From CAJQLB01 sp905479065 (GTDB taxonomy: Bacteria; Bacteroidota; Bacteroidia; Flavobacteriales; Flavobacteriaceae), in NCBI GenBank assembly GCA_943846735.1, contig OX044364.1, forward strand, positions 1,240,001 to 1,304,000: a DNA stretch of 64,000 nt, written 5' to 3'. A model generated the notes under the pieces. The model ran no database searches. It was given only the letters and a program-made list of their open reading frames with translations, and was not told the DNA's origin. How positions within the stretch are numbered: position 1 is the first letter of the stretch; every line of letters begins with the position of its first letter. Both the position numbers and the translations under genes were made by a program. Shown one piece after another: positions 26,246 through 35,959 of this stretch.

Positions 26246-28519
26246 ATGAAAAATATAACAAGCCTCAATTTTTTATTATTTGTATTCTTGACCACTTTTT
26301 CTTCCAATGGGCAACCATCCAATGAAGTACTTGTAGACAACACCAAATATGTAAATACATTCATTGGCACAGGCGGTCACGGACATACATTTCCGGGTGC
26401 AACAACTCCTTACGGAATGGTGCAGCTAAGTCCAGACACAAGGACGCTAGGCTGGGATGCTTGTGGTGGATATCATTATACAGATTCGTCTATTTTAGGG
26501 TTTTCTCATACGCATTTAAGTGGAACAGGGATAAGCGATTTAGGCGATTTTTTATTTATGCCATTTAGTGGTGATGCAAAAGTCACACCTGGAACTCCAG
26601 AAAATCCAAATAGTGGATATCGCTCAAGATATAGTCATTCGAATGAAAAATCATCACCAGGGTATTATTCAGTTTTATTAGAAGATTATGATATTGACGT
26701 TGAAGTTACTAGCACAAAAAGAGCAGGTTTTCATAAATATAGATTTATTAAAGGGGGTAAATCTGGTGTTATTATAGACTTATCTCACAATATTTACCCA
26801 GATCATAAACCGAATCATCAATTCAAACTAATTAACAAAACAGAAATTGCTGGTTACAAAGGCTCTGGTGGTTGGGCGGTTACGCAAGATATTTTCTTTC
26901 ATGCTAAATTCAACAAACCGTTTACCGTTACTTTTTATGAAAATGGGAAAAAGATTGCTCATTTACCAACAGGAAAATCGAAACATTTAGTAGCTGTTTT
27001 AAGTTTTGATACCACAGAAGGCGAAGAAGTTTTAACAAAAGTTGGAATTTCATCCGTAGACTATTTAGGAGCTAAAAAGAATTTAGAATCAGAAATAAAA
27101 AACTGGGATTTTGATAAAGTAAAAAACGAAGCTCATAAATTATGGAATAAAGAGCTATCAAAAATAAATGTAAAAGGAGGGACAGAAGATGAAAAAACTA
27201 TCTTCTACACGGCATTGTATCATACATCTATCGCTCCAAACACGTTTTCTGATGTAGATTTTAGATACAGAGGAATGGACAGAGAAATCCATCAAACGAA
27301 CAAAGAAAACATCTATACTGTTTTTTCTCTATGGGATACTTTTAGAGCATATAACCCTTTAAAAACAATAATAGATCCTGGCAAAACCAATGAGTTTATA
27401 AAGACATTATTAACTAAGTATGACCAAGGCGGCGTATTACCAATGTGGGAATTACAAGGTAATTACACAGGATGTATGATTGGATATCACTCTGTACCAG
27501 TAATTGTAGATGCCTACAAAAAAGGAATCAGAGATTTTGATATACAGAAAGCATACAGAGCAATTGTACACGCGTCTACTTATGACACCATAAATGTTAG
27601 TTTCCCATCCAAAGCTATAAAAAATATTTTAATGCCAATGGGTAAGTTTTATAACGAAACGATGGATTATATCCCTGCTGATTTAGAAAACGAATCGGTT
27701 TCAAAAGCCTTAGAATACGCTTACAATGATTGGTGTATCGCACAAATGGCAAAAGATTTAGGGAAAAAAGACGATTACAATCGTTTTATGAAACGTTCTA
27801 AAAAGTATACACAATATTACGATACAAAAACGGGGTTTATGCGTGGGAAAAATCAAGACGGAAAATGGCGTGAGCCTTTTGACCCACGTTATTCTAAACA
27901 TAGAAAAGATGATTATACAGAAGGAAATGCCTTTCAATGGTCATGGTTTGCGCCTCACGATGTACGAGGCTTGGTGGATTTAGTAGGAGGAAAAGAAACG
28001 TTTATCAATAATTTAGATGTCTTATTTTCTACAAGTTCAAAATTGGTTGGAGATGATGTTTCTGGTGACATTTCTGGTCTAATAGGACAATATGCACATG
28101 GAAACGAACCTAGTCATCATATTTCTCATATGTATAATTTTGTTAATCAATCATGGAAAACACAAGAAATTACTGATCAAATAATGCGTGAATTGTATTT
28201 TAATAATCCAAATGGTTTAGCAGGCAATGAAGATTGTGGGCAAATGTCTGCATGGTATGTTTTAAATGCAATGGGTTTTTATTCTTTCAACCCTGGAGAC
28301 CCTACCTACTCTATTGGTCGACCAATTTTTGATGAAGTAGAAATAAACTTACCTACAGGAAAGAAGTTCATTATAAGAGCAGAAAATAACAGTCGGGACA
28401 ATAAATACATTCAAACTGCTAAATTGAATGGAAAAAAACTAGATACTCCATTTTTTACACATGAACAGTTAATTGCTGGAGGAAAAATGGAATTTAAAAT
28501 GGGTAAGTTACCCAAATAA
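26246..28519 (+). CDS. GH92 alpha-mannosidase
   Basis: 757 residues. A signal peptide (1-22, ending SNGQ) is followed by a complete GH92 enzyme: 'VNTFIGTGGHGHTFPGATTPYGMVQ', 'GYHYTDSSILGFSHTHLSGTG', 'FYTALYHTSIAPNTF', 'SLWDTFRA', 'YAHGNEPSHH' and 'GNEDCGQMSAW'. Glu621 in GNEPSHH corresponds to the general acid, and Asp663 lies in the conserved acidic motif that serves as base in this Ca2+-dependent inverting family. GH92 enzymes are exo-alpha-mannosidases (alpha-1,2/1,3/1,4/1,6). This is the most canonical of the three in the window. No lipobox, so probably periplasmic. Located between the GH99-like lipoprotein and the transporter. Confidence 0.95.
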   Translation: MKNITSLNFLLFVFLTTFSSNGQPSNEVLVDNTKYVNTFIGTGGHGHTFPGATTPYGMVQLSPDTRTLGWDACGGYHYTDSSILGFSHTHLSGTGISDLGDFLFMPFSGDAKVTPGTPENPNSGYRSRYSHSNEKSSPGYYSVLLEDYDIDVEVTSTKRAGFHKYRFIKGGKSGVIIDLSHNIYPDHKPNHQFKLINKTEIAGYKGSGGWAVTQDIFFHAKFNKPFTVTFYENGKKIAHLPTGKSKHLVAVLSFDTTEGEEVLTKVGISSVDYLGAKKNLESEIKNWDFDKVKNEAHKLWNKELSKINVKGGTEDEKTIFYTALYHTSIAPNTFSDVDFRYRGMDREIHQTNKENIYTVFSLWDTFRAYNPLKTIIDPGKTNEFIKTLLTKYDQGGVLPMWELQGNYTGCMIGYHSVPVIVDAYKKGIRDFDIQKAYRAIVHASTYDTINVSFPSKAIKNILMPMGKFYNETMDYIPADLENESVSKALEYAYNDWCIAQMAKDLGKKDDYNRFMKRSKKYTQYYDTKTGFMRGKNQDGKWREPFDPRYSKHRKDDYTEGNAFQWSWFAPHDVRGLVDLVGGKETFINNLDVLFSTSSKLVGDDVSGDISGLIGQYAHGNEPSHHISHMYNFVNQSWKTQEITDQIMRELYFNNPNGLAGNEDCGQMSAWYVLNAMGFYSFNPGDPTYSIGRPIFDEVEINLPTGKKFIIRAENNSRDNKYIQTAKLNGKKLDTPFFTHEQLIAGGKMEFKMGKLPK

Positions 28520-28547
28520 TTAATGTACAACATCAACTAAGCGTAGA

Positions 28548-29867
28548 ATGAAAGATTTAAAAAAAATACCTGTAGTACCCAAAAAGAATTTAGTTTCTTT
28601 TATTCTTGTTACCTCATTATTTGCTTTATGGGGTTTTGCAAATGCCGTTACAGATCCAATGGTTCAGGCTTTTAAAAAAGTATTAGAATTATCTAATTCT
28701 GAGGCAGCTTGGGTACAAATGGCATTTTATGGTGGATATTTTTGTATGGCTTTACCAGCAGCAATGTTTATGCGTAAATATTCTTATAAAGTGGGTATTT
28801 TAATTGGTTTGGCTTTATATGCAATAGGAGCATTATTATTTTACCCTGCAGCGCAATCAGAAAGCTTTATTTTCTTTTGTTTGGGTTTATATGTATTAAC
28901 ATTTGGTTTGGCTTTCCTAGAAACAGCAGCTAATCCTTATGCATTAGCAATGGGAGAAAAAGAAACAGCTACACAGCGTTTAAATTTAGCACAAGCCTTT
29001 AATCCAATAGGATTAATTGCCGGATTAATTGTAGCGCAACAATTTGTTTTAAAAAACTTAAAGTCTGACGATATTGTTGACTTTAGTGTACTTGAAGAAG
29101 CTTCTAAAGCACTTATAAGAACAACTGATTTATTGGTGATTAGAGATCCATATGTAGCATTAGGATTGGTAATTAGTGTAGTTTTTGCCATTTTTATAGT
29201 GAGTAAAATGCCACAATCTAAAGCGGAAGGTGAAATGCCAAAAATTGGTGAAACTTTTGCGGCTTTAGGTAAAAACTCTAAATATACACTAGGAGTATTG
29301 GCTCAAGTTTTATATGTTGGAGGTCAAATAATGTGTTGGACTTATATTTATCAATATGCAGAAGGCATAGGTATGGATAGCGTTACAGCAGGTTATTATC
29401 AAATGGCTGCCTTTATTTTATTTACAGTTGGTAGAGCTATTGGAACGTGTTTATTACGCTTTATCAGCTCAGGACAATTACTAATGTATTTTGCTGTTCT
29501 AGCAATGGTTTTTTCTTTAGGAACCATTTTTATTCAAGGTATTGTTGGTTTATATTGTTTAGTGGGTATCTCATTCTTTATGTCTTTAATGTTTCCAACC
29601 ATTTATGGTATTGCTTTGGGTAGTTTAAGCGAAGAGCAATCTAAAGTAGGTTCTGCAGGATTAGTCATGGCGATTGTTGGTGGTGCATTAATGCCAAAAT
29701 TGCAAGGAATTATTATTGATACTGGTGGAAATGGTGTTGCAGACACTTCAATTATGGGAGTTTCAGAAGTAAACTTTTCATTTATTTTACCATTATTGTG
29801 CTTTGCCTTTATAGCTTGGTATGGTTTAACAGTATTTAAAAAATATGATTCTAGTAACGCACAATGA
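28548..29867 (+). CDS. FucP-family MFS sugar:H+ symporter
   Basis: 439 residues with about 12 membrane helices. Typical FucP-family features are 'SLFALWGFANAVTDPMVQAF', 'FYGGYFCMALPAAMFMRKYSYK', 'FLETAANPYALAMG' and 'NLAQAFNPIG'. Relatives carry fucose, glucose/galactose or mannose into the cytoplasm with protons. In this locus it most likely imports mannose released by the GH92 enzymes, since manA is in the same run, but fucose cannot be excluded. It lies 28 bases after the GH92 gene and is followed by a 65-base gap, the largest within the operon. Confidence 0.9.
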   Translation: MKDLKKIPVVPKKNLVSFILVTSLFALWGFANAVTDPMVQAFKKVLELSNSEAAWVQMAFYGGYFCMALPAAMFMRKYSYKVGILIGLALYAIGALLFYPAAQSESFIFFCLGLYVLTFGLAFLETAANPYALAMGEKETATQRLNLAQAFNPIGLIAGLIVAQQFVLKNLKSDDIVDFSVLEEASKALIRTTDLLVIRDPYVALGLVISVVFAIFIVSKMPQSKAEGEMPKIGETFAALGKNSKYTLGVLAQVLYVGGQIMCWTYIYQYAEGIGMDSVTAGYYQMAAFILFTVGRAIGTCLLRFISSGQLLMYFAVLAMVFSLGTIFIQGIVGLYCLVGISFFMSLMFPTIYGIALGSLSEEQSKVGSAGLVMAIVGGALMPKLQGIIIDTGGNGVADTSIMGVSEVNFSFILPLLCFAFIAWYGLTVFKKYDSSNAQ

Positions 29868-29910
29868 TATAAAAAACTATTTATCTAAAATTATAGAAAA
29901 GTCATCCAAA

Positions 29911-29918
29911 TAAATTTG
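29911..29918 (+). promoter_or_regulatory. Possible internal promoter -7 box
   Basis: TAAATTTG matches TAnnTTTG exactly in the 65-base gap before the sulfatase gene at 29933. The resulting leader would be only about 8-10 bases and no clear -33 TTTG is seen, so this is a weak call. Confidence 0.3.
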
Positions 29919-29932
29919 GAAAAATAATTAAA

Positions 29933-31534
29933 ATGAAAAATAAGATAATAATACTATTTCTTGGTTTTTTATTGTTGATGTTTAATTGCAAGTCTAAAAA
30001 TGATTTCATAATTCAAACTAAAAAAAAGAAGAAGCCAAATGTATTGTTGCTATTTTCTGATCAACATCATAAGAAAACAATGGGTTTTGAAAATCATCCA
30101 GATGTAATTACACCAAATTTAGATAAGTTATCTAAAGAATCTGTAGTTTTTGATAGAGCTTATGCAACAAGAGGCGTTTGTGTACCTTCTAGGATGTCTT
30201 TAATGACAGGTTTATACCCAAGAACTTTGGGTTTGATGAATAATAATGAAGAAACATCCGTCACAGAAAAAGCGACTTCATTAGCTAGCATTTTTAAATA
30301 CAATGGATACAAAACCTATGCTTTTGGTAAAAGACATTTGAAAGGCGGAGGAGACAAAGGCTGGGACATAAAAAAAGAAGTACATGCAGAAGAAGGTGAT
30401 AATGGAAACTATTTAAATTGGGTTACAAAACAAGGCTATCAAAGTGAATTTTCTTATGATTGGGCTGCAGAATTTGGAAAAGGTCCTAAAGGAAGCACAG
30501 ATGCAAAATCTAAATTACCAAGAGCCAATTTAGGTACACGTCTTTCTAAATTACCATTTGGATATACGATGGAAGCCTACACAGCACTAGAAACCATTAA
30601 AATGATTGATCAACAAAAAAATAGCAATAAACCGTTCTTTTGTTTTTCTTCATTCTACAGACCTCATCAACCTTATACTCCAGTAAAAAAATTTATGGAC
30701 ATGTACGATGTTTCTGAATGGGGAAAAGGAACAAAATTAAAAAGTGGCATAAAAATGCCCGCAAGTTTTTACCAACCCACCAAAGATTTACCTCCTATGT
30801 TACAATTTCAAAGAAATGGAGGAAACAAAGTATGGAACATGGATAAGGCCTTTAAAAATGAACAACTTTGGAGAGACTATATTGGAGCCTATTACGCATT
30901 AGTTTCAGAAGTAGACCATTACGTTGGTGAAATTTTACAAGCGCTAGATAAAGCAAATATCAAAGAAGAAACGATCATTATTTACACTACAGATCATGGC
31001 GATTTTGTAGGTAATCATGGGATGGTAGAAAAAGCAGCTGCAGGACATAATGTATATGAAGATATTTTAAATATTCCTTTAATGATTCGAATTCCAGAAA
31101 ATACAATTAAAGGAAAACATACTGCTGAATTGGTCACTTTAGTAGATATTATTCCAACTCTAGTAGATGTCTTAGGATTAAAAACACCAAATTTAAATTA
31201 TACGTTAGAAGGCACATCGTTGGCAAATTTACTTCTTAAACAGAAACCATTGAACAGAGATTATATCGTGTCAGAAAGTTGGTTTCAGACAACTGTAATC
31301 GGTAAAAATGAAAAATTGGGTATTATGAACCCCAATCCAGTAAACCCTAGACGTGATTACAGAGAATTTGGTGATATGTTTTTTGATAGAATAAACGACC
31401 CATTAGAACTCAATAACGGAATTAATGATTTAAAAAATCAACAAAAAATAGCGCAGCTTAGAGCTTTTTACACTCATTTTAAAACACAAGTATCTGGTAT
31501 TGGAATGCAAGAAATAAATAATAAAAAGAACTAA
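29933..31534 (+). CDS. Type I (S1) sulfatase, lipoprotein
   Basis: 533 residues. Lipobox 'LMFNC' (near residue 20) is followed by a basic linker and an alkaline-phosphatase-fold sulfatase. It has metal site 'LLLFSDQHHKKTMG', formylglycine motif CVPSR (Cys83), 'MTGLYPRT', 'FGKRHL' and 'YTTDHGDFVGNHG'. It removes sulfate esters from glycans. The sulfatase subfamily and position specificity cannot be set by eye. Its stop codon overlaps the start of the next sulfatase by one base (TAATG). Activity requires conversion of Cys83 to formylglycine by a maturase not encoded here. Confidence 0.93.
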   Translation: MKNKIIILFLGFLLLMFNCKSKNDFIIQTKKKKKPNVLLLFSDQHHKKTMGFENHPDVITPNLDKLSKESVVFDRAYATRGVCVPSRMSLMTGLYPRTLGLMNNNEETSVTEKATSLASIFKYNGYKTYAFGKRHLKGGGDKGWDIKKEVHAEEGDNGNYLNWVTKQGYQSEFSYDWAAEFGKGPKGSTDAKSKLPRANLGTRLSKLPFGYTMEAYTALETIKMIDQQKNSNKPFFCFSSFYRPHQPYTPVKKFMDMYDVSEWGKGTKLKSGIKMPASFYQPTKDLPPMLQFQRNGGNKVWNMDKAFKNEQLWRDYIGAYYALVSEVDHYVGEILQALDKANIKEETIIIYTTDHGDFVGNHGMVEKAAAGHNVYEDILNIPLMIRIPENTIKGKHTAELVTLVDIIPTLVDVLGLKTPNLNYTLEGTSLANLLLKQKPLNRDYIVSESWFQTTVIGKNEKLGIMNPNPVNPRRDYREFGDMFFDRINDPLELNNGINDLKNQQKIAQLRAFYTHFKTQVSGIGMQEINNKKN

Positions 31535-33159
31535 TGAAAAAAGTATTTTTAATAGTATTCGTAGCAATAATTAGTAGTCATAAAATAATTGCACAAAGCA
31601 CTAAAAAACCAAATATCATCTTTATAATGACAGATGATCAAAGTGCTGTTGTTCCTTTAGATTCAGAAAAAAGAATACAATCTCGTCCATTTGGATTTAA
31701 TGGAGACAAACAAGTACACACTCCTATTATAGATGATTTGGCAAAAGATGGAATGATTTTTAACAGAGCGTATGTATCAAGTTCTGTATGTGTACCAAGT
31801 AGGTACACTATGCTAACGGGTCGTTATGCTGGAAGATCAGAAGGTCCTGCTTTTATGAGAATGCATCCTGAAGGAATAATGACAAGGGTAGAAAATAATA
31901 CCGAAATAGAAAAAGACAAACCTAACTTACCAAGGTTATTACAAGAAGTAGGTTATAAAACAGGTTTTGTAGGTAAAAGTCATATTGTAGAACATAATAT
32001 CGTTAACAATAAAAAAAATTGGAAAAAAAACGGATTTCATACCTATCCAAAAAATGCGGATCCAAATAATCCTGAAGTCTCAAAAATGATGAGAGAAAAC
32101 CATGATAAATGGACAGAGTTGGTAAAAGAATATGGTTTTGATTATGTAAACGCATTTTATGCAGGAAATTTAAGGGAACTTTATAATGATTCTTTGAACG
32201 TACATAACGTAGAGTGGAAAAATAAAGCAGCTTTAGAATTCATCGATCAAAACAAAAAGGAACCTTTCTTTTTGTATTACAGTGAAACGGTCCCTCATGG
32301 TCCAGCACCCTACAATATGAAAAAAGGAAAATATTTTAGAGGATTAGATTCGAACCCAAAATTTACCGGAGCTGGTCTGGTAGATGCAGAATATTCGTAT
32401 TTGCCAACTAGAGAAGAAATTAAAGAAGAAATCAAAAACCTTGATAAAAAAGTAGCTCATGCTTGGTTGCGTTGGTTTGATCATGCTGTTGGTGCAGTTG
32501 TAGACAAACTAAAAGCTGAAGGTATTTATGAAAATACCATTATAATAATTACTTCTGACCATGGTAACTACAACGGAGGAAAAACATCCTTGTATGAAAG
32601 TGGAACAAAAGTGCCTCTGATGATGCATTGGCCAAATGGAATTAAACCCAACCAAGAATACAATGAGTTAGTTCAAAATATAGATTTTACACCCACTTTT
32701 TTAGAGCTCGCAGGTATTAAATTAAAAAACGTACCCTCCCTATTAGACGGTGTTAGCTTAAAAAAGGTATTAAGAGGAAATAAAAAACCTGTGCATGACT
32801 ATTTATTTTTTGAACTTGGCTATGCAAGAAGTGTAATGACAAAAGACTGGAAATATATTTCTGTAAGATATGATGACAAAAAACAAAACAGAATAAATAA
32901 AGGGTTCACATTTAAAGGCTGGAAAGGAAAAGAACTTCAATACCCTTATTACACCAGAAATGGTCATTTGGGGAATATAGCATCTAAAAGCAGCGCGTTT
33001 TATTTCGATGCTGATCAGGTTTTTAATTTAATTGATGATCCACGAGAAACCAAGAATATTTTTAAAATCAATAAAGAAAAAGCAGCAGAACTTAAACTTT
33101 TATTAACAAAAAGTTTAGAGTCGTTTCCAAACAGACCTTATGCCGAATTTGTGAATTAA
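31534..33159 (+). CDS. Type I (S1) sulfatase, close relative of the fusion-protein sulfatase
   Basis: 541 residues. A signal peptide (1-21, ending IIAQ) precedes a sulfatase with 'IIFIMTDDQSAVVPL', formylglycine motif CVPSR (Cys86), 'GRYAGRSEG', 'VGKSHIVEHN' and 'TSDHGNYNGGK'. It matches the N-terminal ~515 residues of the fusion protein at 9760 over its whole length (shared 'SRPFGFNGD', 'YYSETVPHGPAPY', 'HAWLRWFDHAVGAVVDKL'), so both probably attack the same sulfate ester. This one has no lipobox or T9SS tail and would be periplasmic, while the fusion is at the surface. Tightly coupled to its neighbours (1-base overlap upstream, 1-base gap downstream). Confidence 0.93.
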   Translation: MKKVFLIVFVAIISSHKIIAQSTKKPNIIFIMTDDQSAVVPLDSEKRIQSRPFGFNGDKQVHTPIIDDLAKDGMIFNRAYVSSSVCVPSRYTMLTGRYAGRSEGPAFMRMHPEGIMTRVENNTEIEKDKPNLPRLLQEVGYKTGFVGKSHIVEHNIVNNKKNWKKNGFHTYPKNADPNNPEVSKMMRENHDKWTELVKEYGFDYVNAFYAGNLRELYNDSLNVHNVEWKNKAALEFIDQNKKEPFFLYYSETVPHGPAPYNMKKGKYFRGLDSNPKFTGAGLVDAEYSYLPTREEIKEEIKNLDKKVAHAWLRWFDHAVGAVVDKLKAEGIYENTIIIITSDHGNYNGGKTSLYESGTKVPLMMHWPNGIKPNQEYNELVQNIDFTPTFLELAGIKLKNVPSLLDGVSLKKVLRGNKKPVHDYLFFELGYARSVMTKDWKYISVRYDDKKQNRINKGFTFKGWKGKELQYPYYTRNGHLGNIASKSSAFYFDADQVFNLIDDPRETKNIFKINKEKAAELKLLLTKSLESFPNRPYAEFVN

Positions 33160-33160
33160 T

Positions 33161-34336
33161 ATGAAAAGAATAACCAAATTAATTTTAGTTCTTTTAGCGT
33201 GTTATTCTTTTTTAGATGGAACTGCTCAAAAATACATAGACACCAAAGCAATACAAACAGATGGATATGATATCCCTATTCGAATAAAACTACCGAAAAA
33301 AACGACAGGAAAAAATCCAGTCTATTTTTTTGTACACGGAGGTGGCTGGAATGGTGGAGATGCAAAGAATGTTCCACCTGCAAGATTACATAACGATGTG
33401 AATTATCTTGCGGACCAGTTAGGGGTTATATATGTGGGATTGGCTTACAGATGTAAAGGTAATTATGCAACTTTTTCAGATGCCATAGAGGATTTAGAAG
33501 CTTCTGTACAATGGTTTTTTGACAATGCAGATACATACAATGCAGACATCACTAGAATTGGTTTTGGAGGTGCCTCAGCAGGCTCTACTTTAGCAGCTAT
33601 CATGGCTCAAAAATACACGAACTGTAAACTACTTGTAGGGGCAGAAGGCATGTATAATTTAGTAGAACATTCAGAAGAAAGATCATTATTTCCAAATCAA
33701 AAGGCAAGAATAGCCTACGGGTTAGCCACAGAAAACGAAAGCAAAAAGGCATCTGCTTATTATAATTTAAGTGAAAATCCTCCAAATACTTTATTGTTAC
33801 ATGGAGATGCAGATGTTCTTTGCCATTACACACAAAGTATAAAATTTGCAGAAAAAATCAAGTCTCAAGGAGGTAACGCAAAAGTGGTATTACACAAAGA
33901 CATCAATCATACGACTCTAAATCCAAGTATTCCAGATGTGTTTAAAGAAAGTGTTTTAGAGATAGCTGCCTTATTTATTGATTGTTTTAACCTAAATAAA
34001 AATACAACTTCTTTAAAGGCTTTGTTAGATAAGCGTTTAAAAAACCAGTATCCATCATCAGAAATTAATGAAAGTAAACTAGTAGGCTCCTGGACAAGAC
34101 TCCAAACAAAAGTAGTTTTCAAAAAAAATGGAAAAGGATTTATTGAAAATATAAAGACAAAAAAACGTCACGAATTTAACTATTCTTTTACGAATGATGA
34201 TATAAAAATAGACATAACTAATTCATCAAAAGTTAAAATATTTAAACTAAAAAAGAATACAAATTTTATTTGTGAACATATAAAAGAAGGGAAAAGAATT
34301 CACAGAAGATTTTTATACAAGAAACAAAAATCTTAA
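33161..34336 (+). CDS. Secreted alpha/beta-hydrolase esterase with C-terminal lipocalin-like tail
   Basis: 391 residues. A signal peptide (1-22, ending GTAQ) precedes an alpha/beta hydrolase (about 25-285) of the hormone-sensitive-lipase/carbohydrate-esterase kind. It has oxyanion motif 'HGGGWNGG', nucleophile 'GGASAGS' (Ser139), acid in 'HGDADVLC' and His in 'DINHTTL'. The last ~90 residues ('LVGSWTRLQTKVVFKKNGKG' onward) look like a small lipocalin-type beta domain. In a sulfated-glycan PUL it most likely removes acetyl or other ester groups. Substrate unknown. Lies between two sulfatases with 1- and 6-base gaps, clearly part of the operon. Confidence 0.8.
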   Translation: MKRITKLILVLLACYSFLDGTAQKYIDTKAIQTDGYDIPIRIKLPKKTTGKNPVYFFVHGGGWNGGDAKNVPPARLHNDVNYLADQLGVIYVGLAYRCKGNYATFSDAIEDLEASVQWFFDNADTYNADITRIGFGGASAGSTLAAIMAQKYTNCKLLVGAEGMYNLVEHSEERSLFPNQKARIAYGLATENESKKASAYYNLSENPPNTLLLHGDADVLCHYTQSIKFAEKIKSQGGNAKVVLHKDINHTTLNPSIPDVFKESVLEIAALFIDCFNLNKNTTSLKALLDKRLKNQYPSSEINESKLVGSWTRLQTKVVFKKNGKGFIENIKTKKRHEFNYSFTNDDIKIDITNSSKVKIFKLKKNTNFICEHIKEGKRIHRRFLYKKQKS

Positions 34337-34342
34337 TAAATT

Positions 34343-35950
34343 ATGATACGAAAAAATACCTATTTGTTTTTTGTTATAATGGTTATACTTGGGTGTAAAA
34401 CTTACCCAACAAAAAACACCACTTTACAAGACTCAAAGGATAAGAACCTGCTCTTTATTATTGTAGATCAGCAACGCTATGATGCCTTAAGTATAGCTGG
34501 AAACCCAATTGTGAAAACTCCAAATTTAGATAAGTTAGCCAAACAAGGAGCCTATTTTAAGAACGCCTATACTCCAGTTGCGGTTTGTGGACCAGCAAGA
34601 TCTTCAATCTTAACTGGTACAACAATAAATACTCACCAAGTAACAACAAATGATAAAACCTACAATTATAACGATACTCCAGTAATGACCATGAAAACGT
34701 TTGATGAAATTCTAACTGAGAAAGGATATCATGCAGAATATTATGGAAAATGGCATGTCTTAACTTCGCATGCAGAGGTCTATAAAAACCCAAAAAAGTA
34801 TGCTAAAAATGGAAAATATATATTTGAACACCAGGGGCAAAGGCATTTGTATCTCGATTATTTAAATGAGGTATTTCCAAGAGAAAAACCTAAAAAGGGA
34901 GAGCTTTTAGATCGATTTACTAAAAGACCATACACCCCAGATCCAATAGATATAGATTATGGTAAAACCTACAATGAGGTTAAAAAAGAAGATAAACATC
35001 GGCATTCTCAACCAAATTATCATGGTAAATCTAGCATTCCTAACCAACACACCATCACTGCATATTATGCAAAAAAAACCATTGATGCCATCAAGAGATT
35101 GAAAGACAAACCTTTCAGTATAACGACCTCTTTTCACTTTCCCCATGCACCCATGATTCCATCGGAACCCTATTACAGTATGTATGATCCTGATAAAATG
35201 CCAATCCCTTCAAGTATTAAAGACGATATGCAAAACTCTCCCTATATTAATGCAAATAGAAGAAATAAATTGACTGTTTTTGCTGATGAAGAAAAAATAA
35301 AATATATGATTTCTAATTACTATGGTTTAATTACTGAGTTAGATGATTGGATTGGACAAATAATGAAAACACTAGAAGAAGAAGGAATTGCAGAACATAC
35401 GATGGTGATTTTTACAAGTGATCATGGAGAAATGTTAGGAGCTCACGGAATGCGTGAAAAAAACGTGTTTTATGAAGAATCTTCCCATGTGCCACTAATG
35501 ATTAAAATGCCCCATGAAATTAAAAAGAAAACGACCGTTAATGGTTATGTCTCCAATGTAGATTTATTTGCCACTATTATGGACTATTTAAATGTAGGAA
35601 ATTACAAATCTGATGGCGAAAGTTTACGAGATTTAATAGAGCAAAAGCAAACAAATCATGGAAATTATGTTGTTACTGAATGGGATTATAGAGGACCTAT
35701 TCAGCCCAATTATATGATAGTAAAAGACGGATGGAAACTAATGATTCCGTATACAGAAGATTCAAAAGTATTGAATGTTTTATATAATTTGAATGAAGAT
35801 CCTCATGAAATGACTAATTTACTTGGAAAAAATCCAAATAGAAAAAAATATAAAAAGAAAGCAGAAAAATTAAGATTGAAATTACTAGAATGGTTGAAAA
35901 AAAACAACTCTAAACATTACGATGGTGTATCAAAACGAAAATTAATTTAA
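34343..35950 (+). CDS. Type I (S1) sulfatase with CGPAR motif, lipoprotein
   Basis: 535 residues. Lipobox 'VILGC' (near residue 18) precedes a sulfatase resembling the choline-sulfatase/heparan-sulfatase branch: 'LLFIIVDQQRYDALS', formylglycine motif CGPAR (Cys82, the accepted CxPAR variant), 'EYYGKWHV', 'TSFHFPHAPM' and 'TSDHGEMLGAHGMREK'. It is not a close relative of the sulfatases at 29933 and 31534, so it probably removes sulfate from another position. Followed by manA after 9 bases. Confidence 0.92.
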   Translation: MIRKNTYLFFVIMVILGCKTYPTKNTTLQDSKDKNLLFIIVDQQRYDALSIAGNPIVKTPNLDKLAKQGAYFKNAYTPVAVCGPARSSILTGTTINTHQVTTNDKTYNYNDTPVMTMKTFDEILTEKGYHAEYYGKWHVLTSHAEVYKNPKKYAKNGKYIFEHQGQRHLYLDYLNEVFPREKPKKGELLDRFTKRPYTPDPIDIDYGKTYNEVKKEDKHRHSQPNYHGKSSIPNQHTITAYYAKKTIDAIKRLKDKPFSITTSFHFPHAPMIPSEPYYSMYDPDKMPIPSSIKDDMQNSPYINANRRNKLTVFADEEKIKYMISNYYGLITELDDWIGQIMKTLEEEGIAEHTMVIFTSDHGEMLGAHGMREKNVFYEESSHVPLMIKMPHEIKKKTTVNGYVSNVDLFATIMDYLNVGNYKSDGESLRDLIEQKQTNHGNYVVTEWDYRGPIQPNYMIVKDGWKLMIPYTEDSKVLNVLYNLNEDPHEMTNLLGKNPNRKKYKKKAEKLRLKLLEWLKKNNSKHYDGVSKRKLI

Positions 35951-35959
35951 TTCCTCAAA

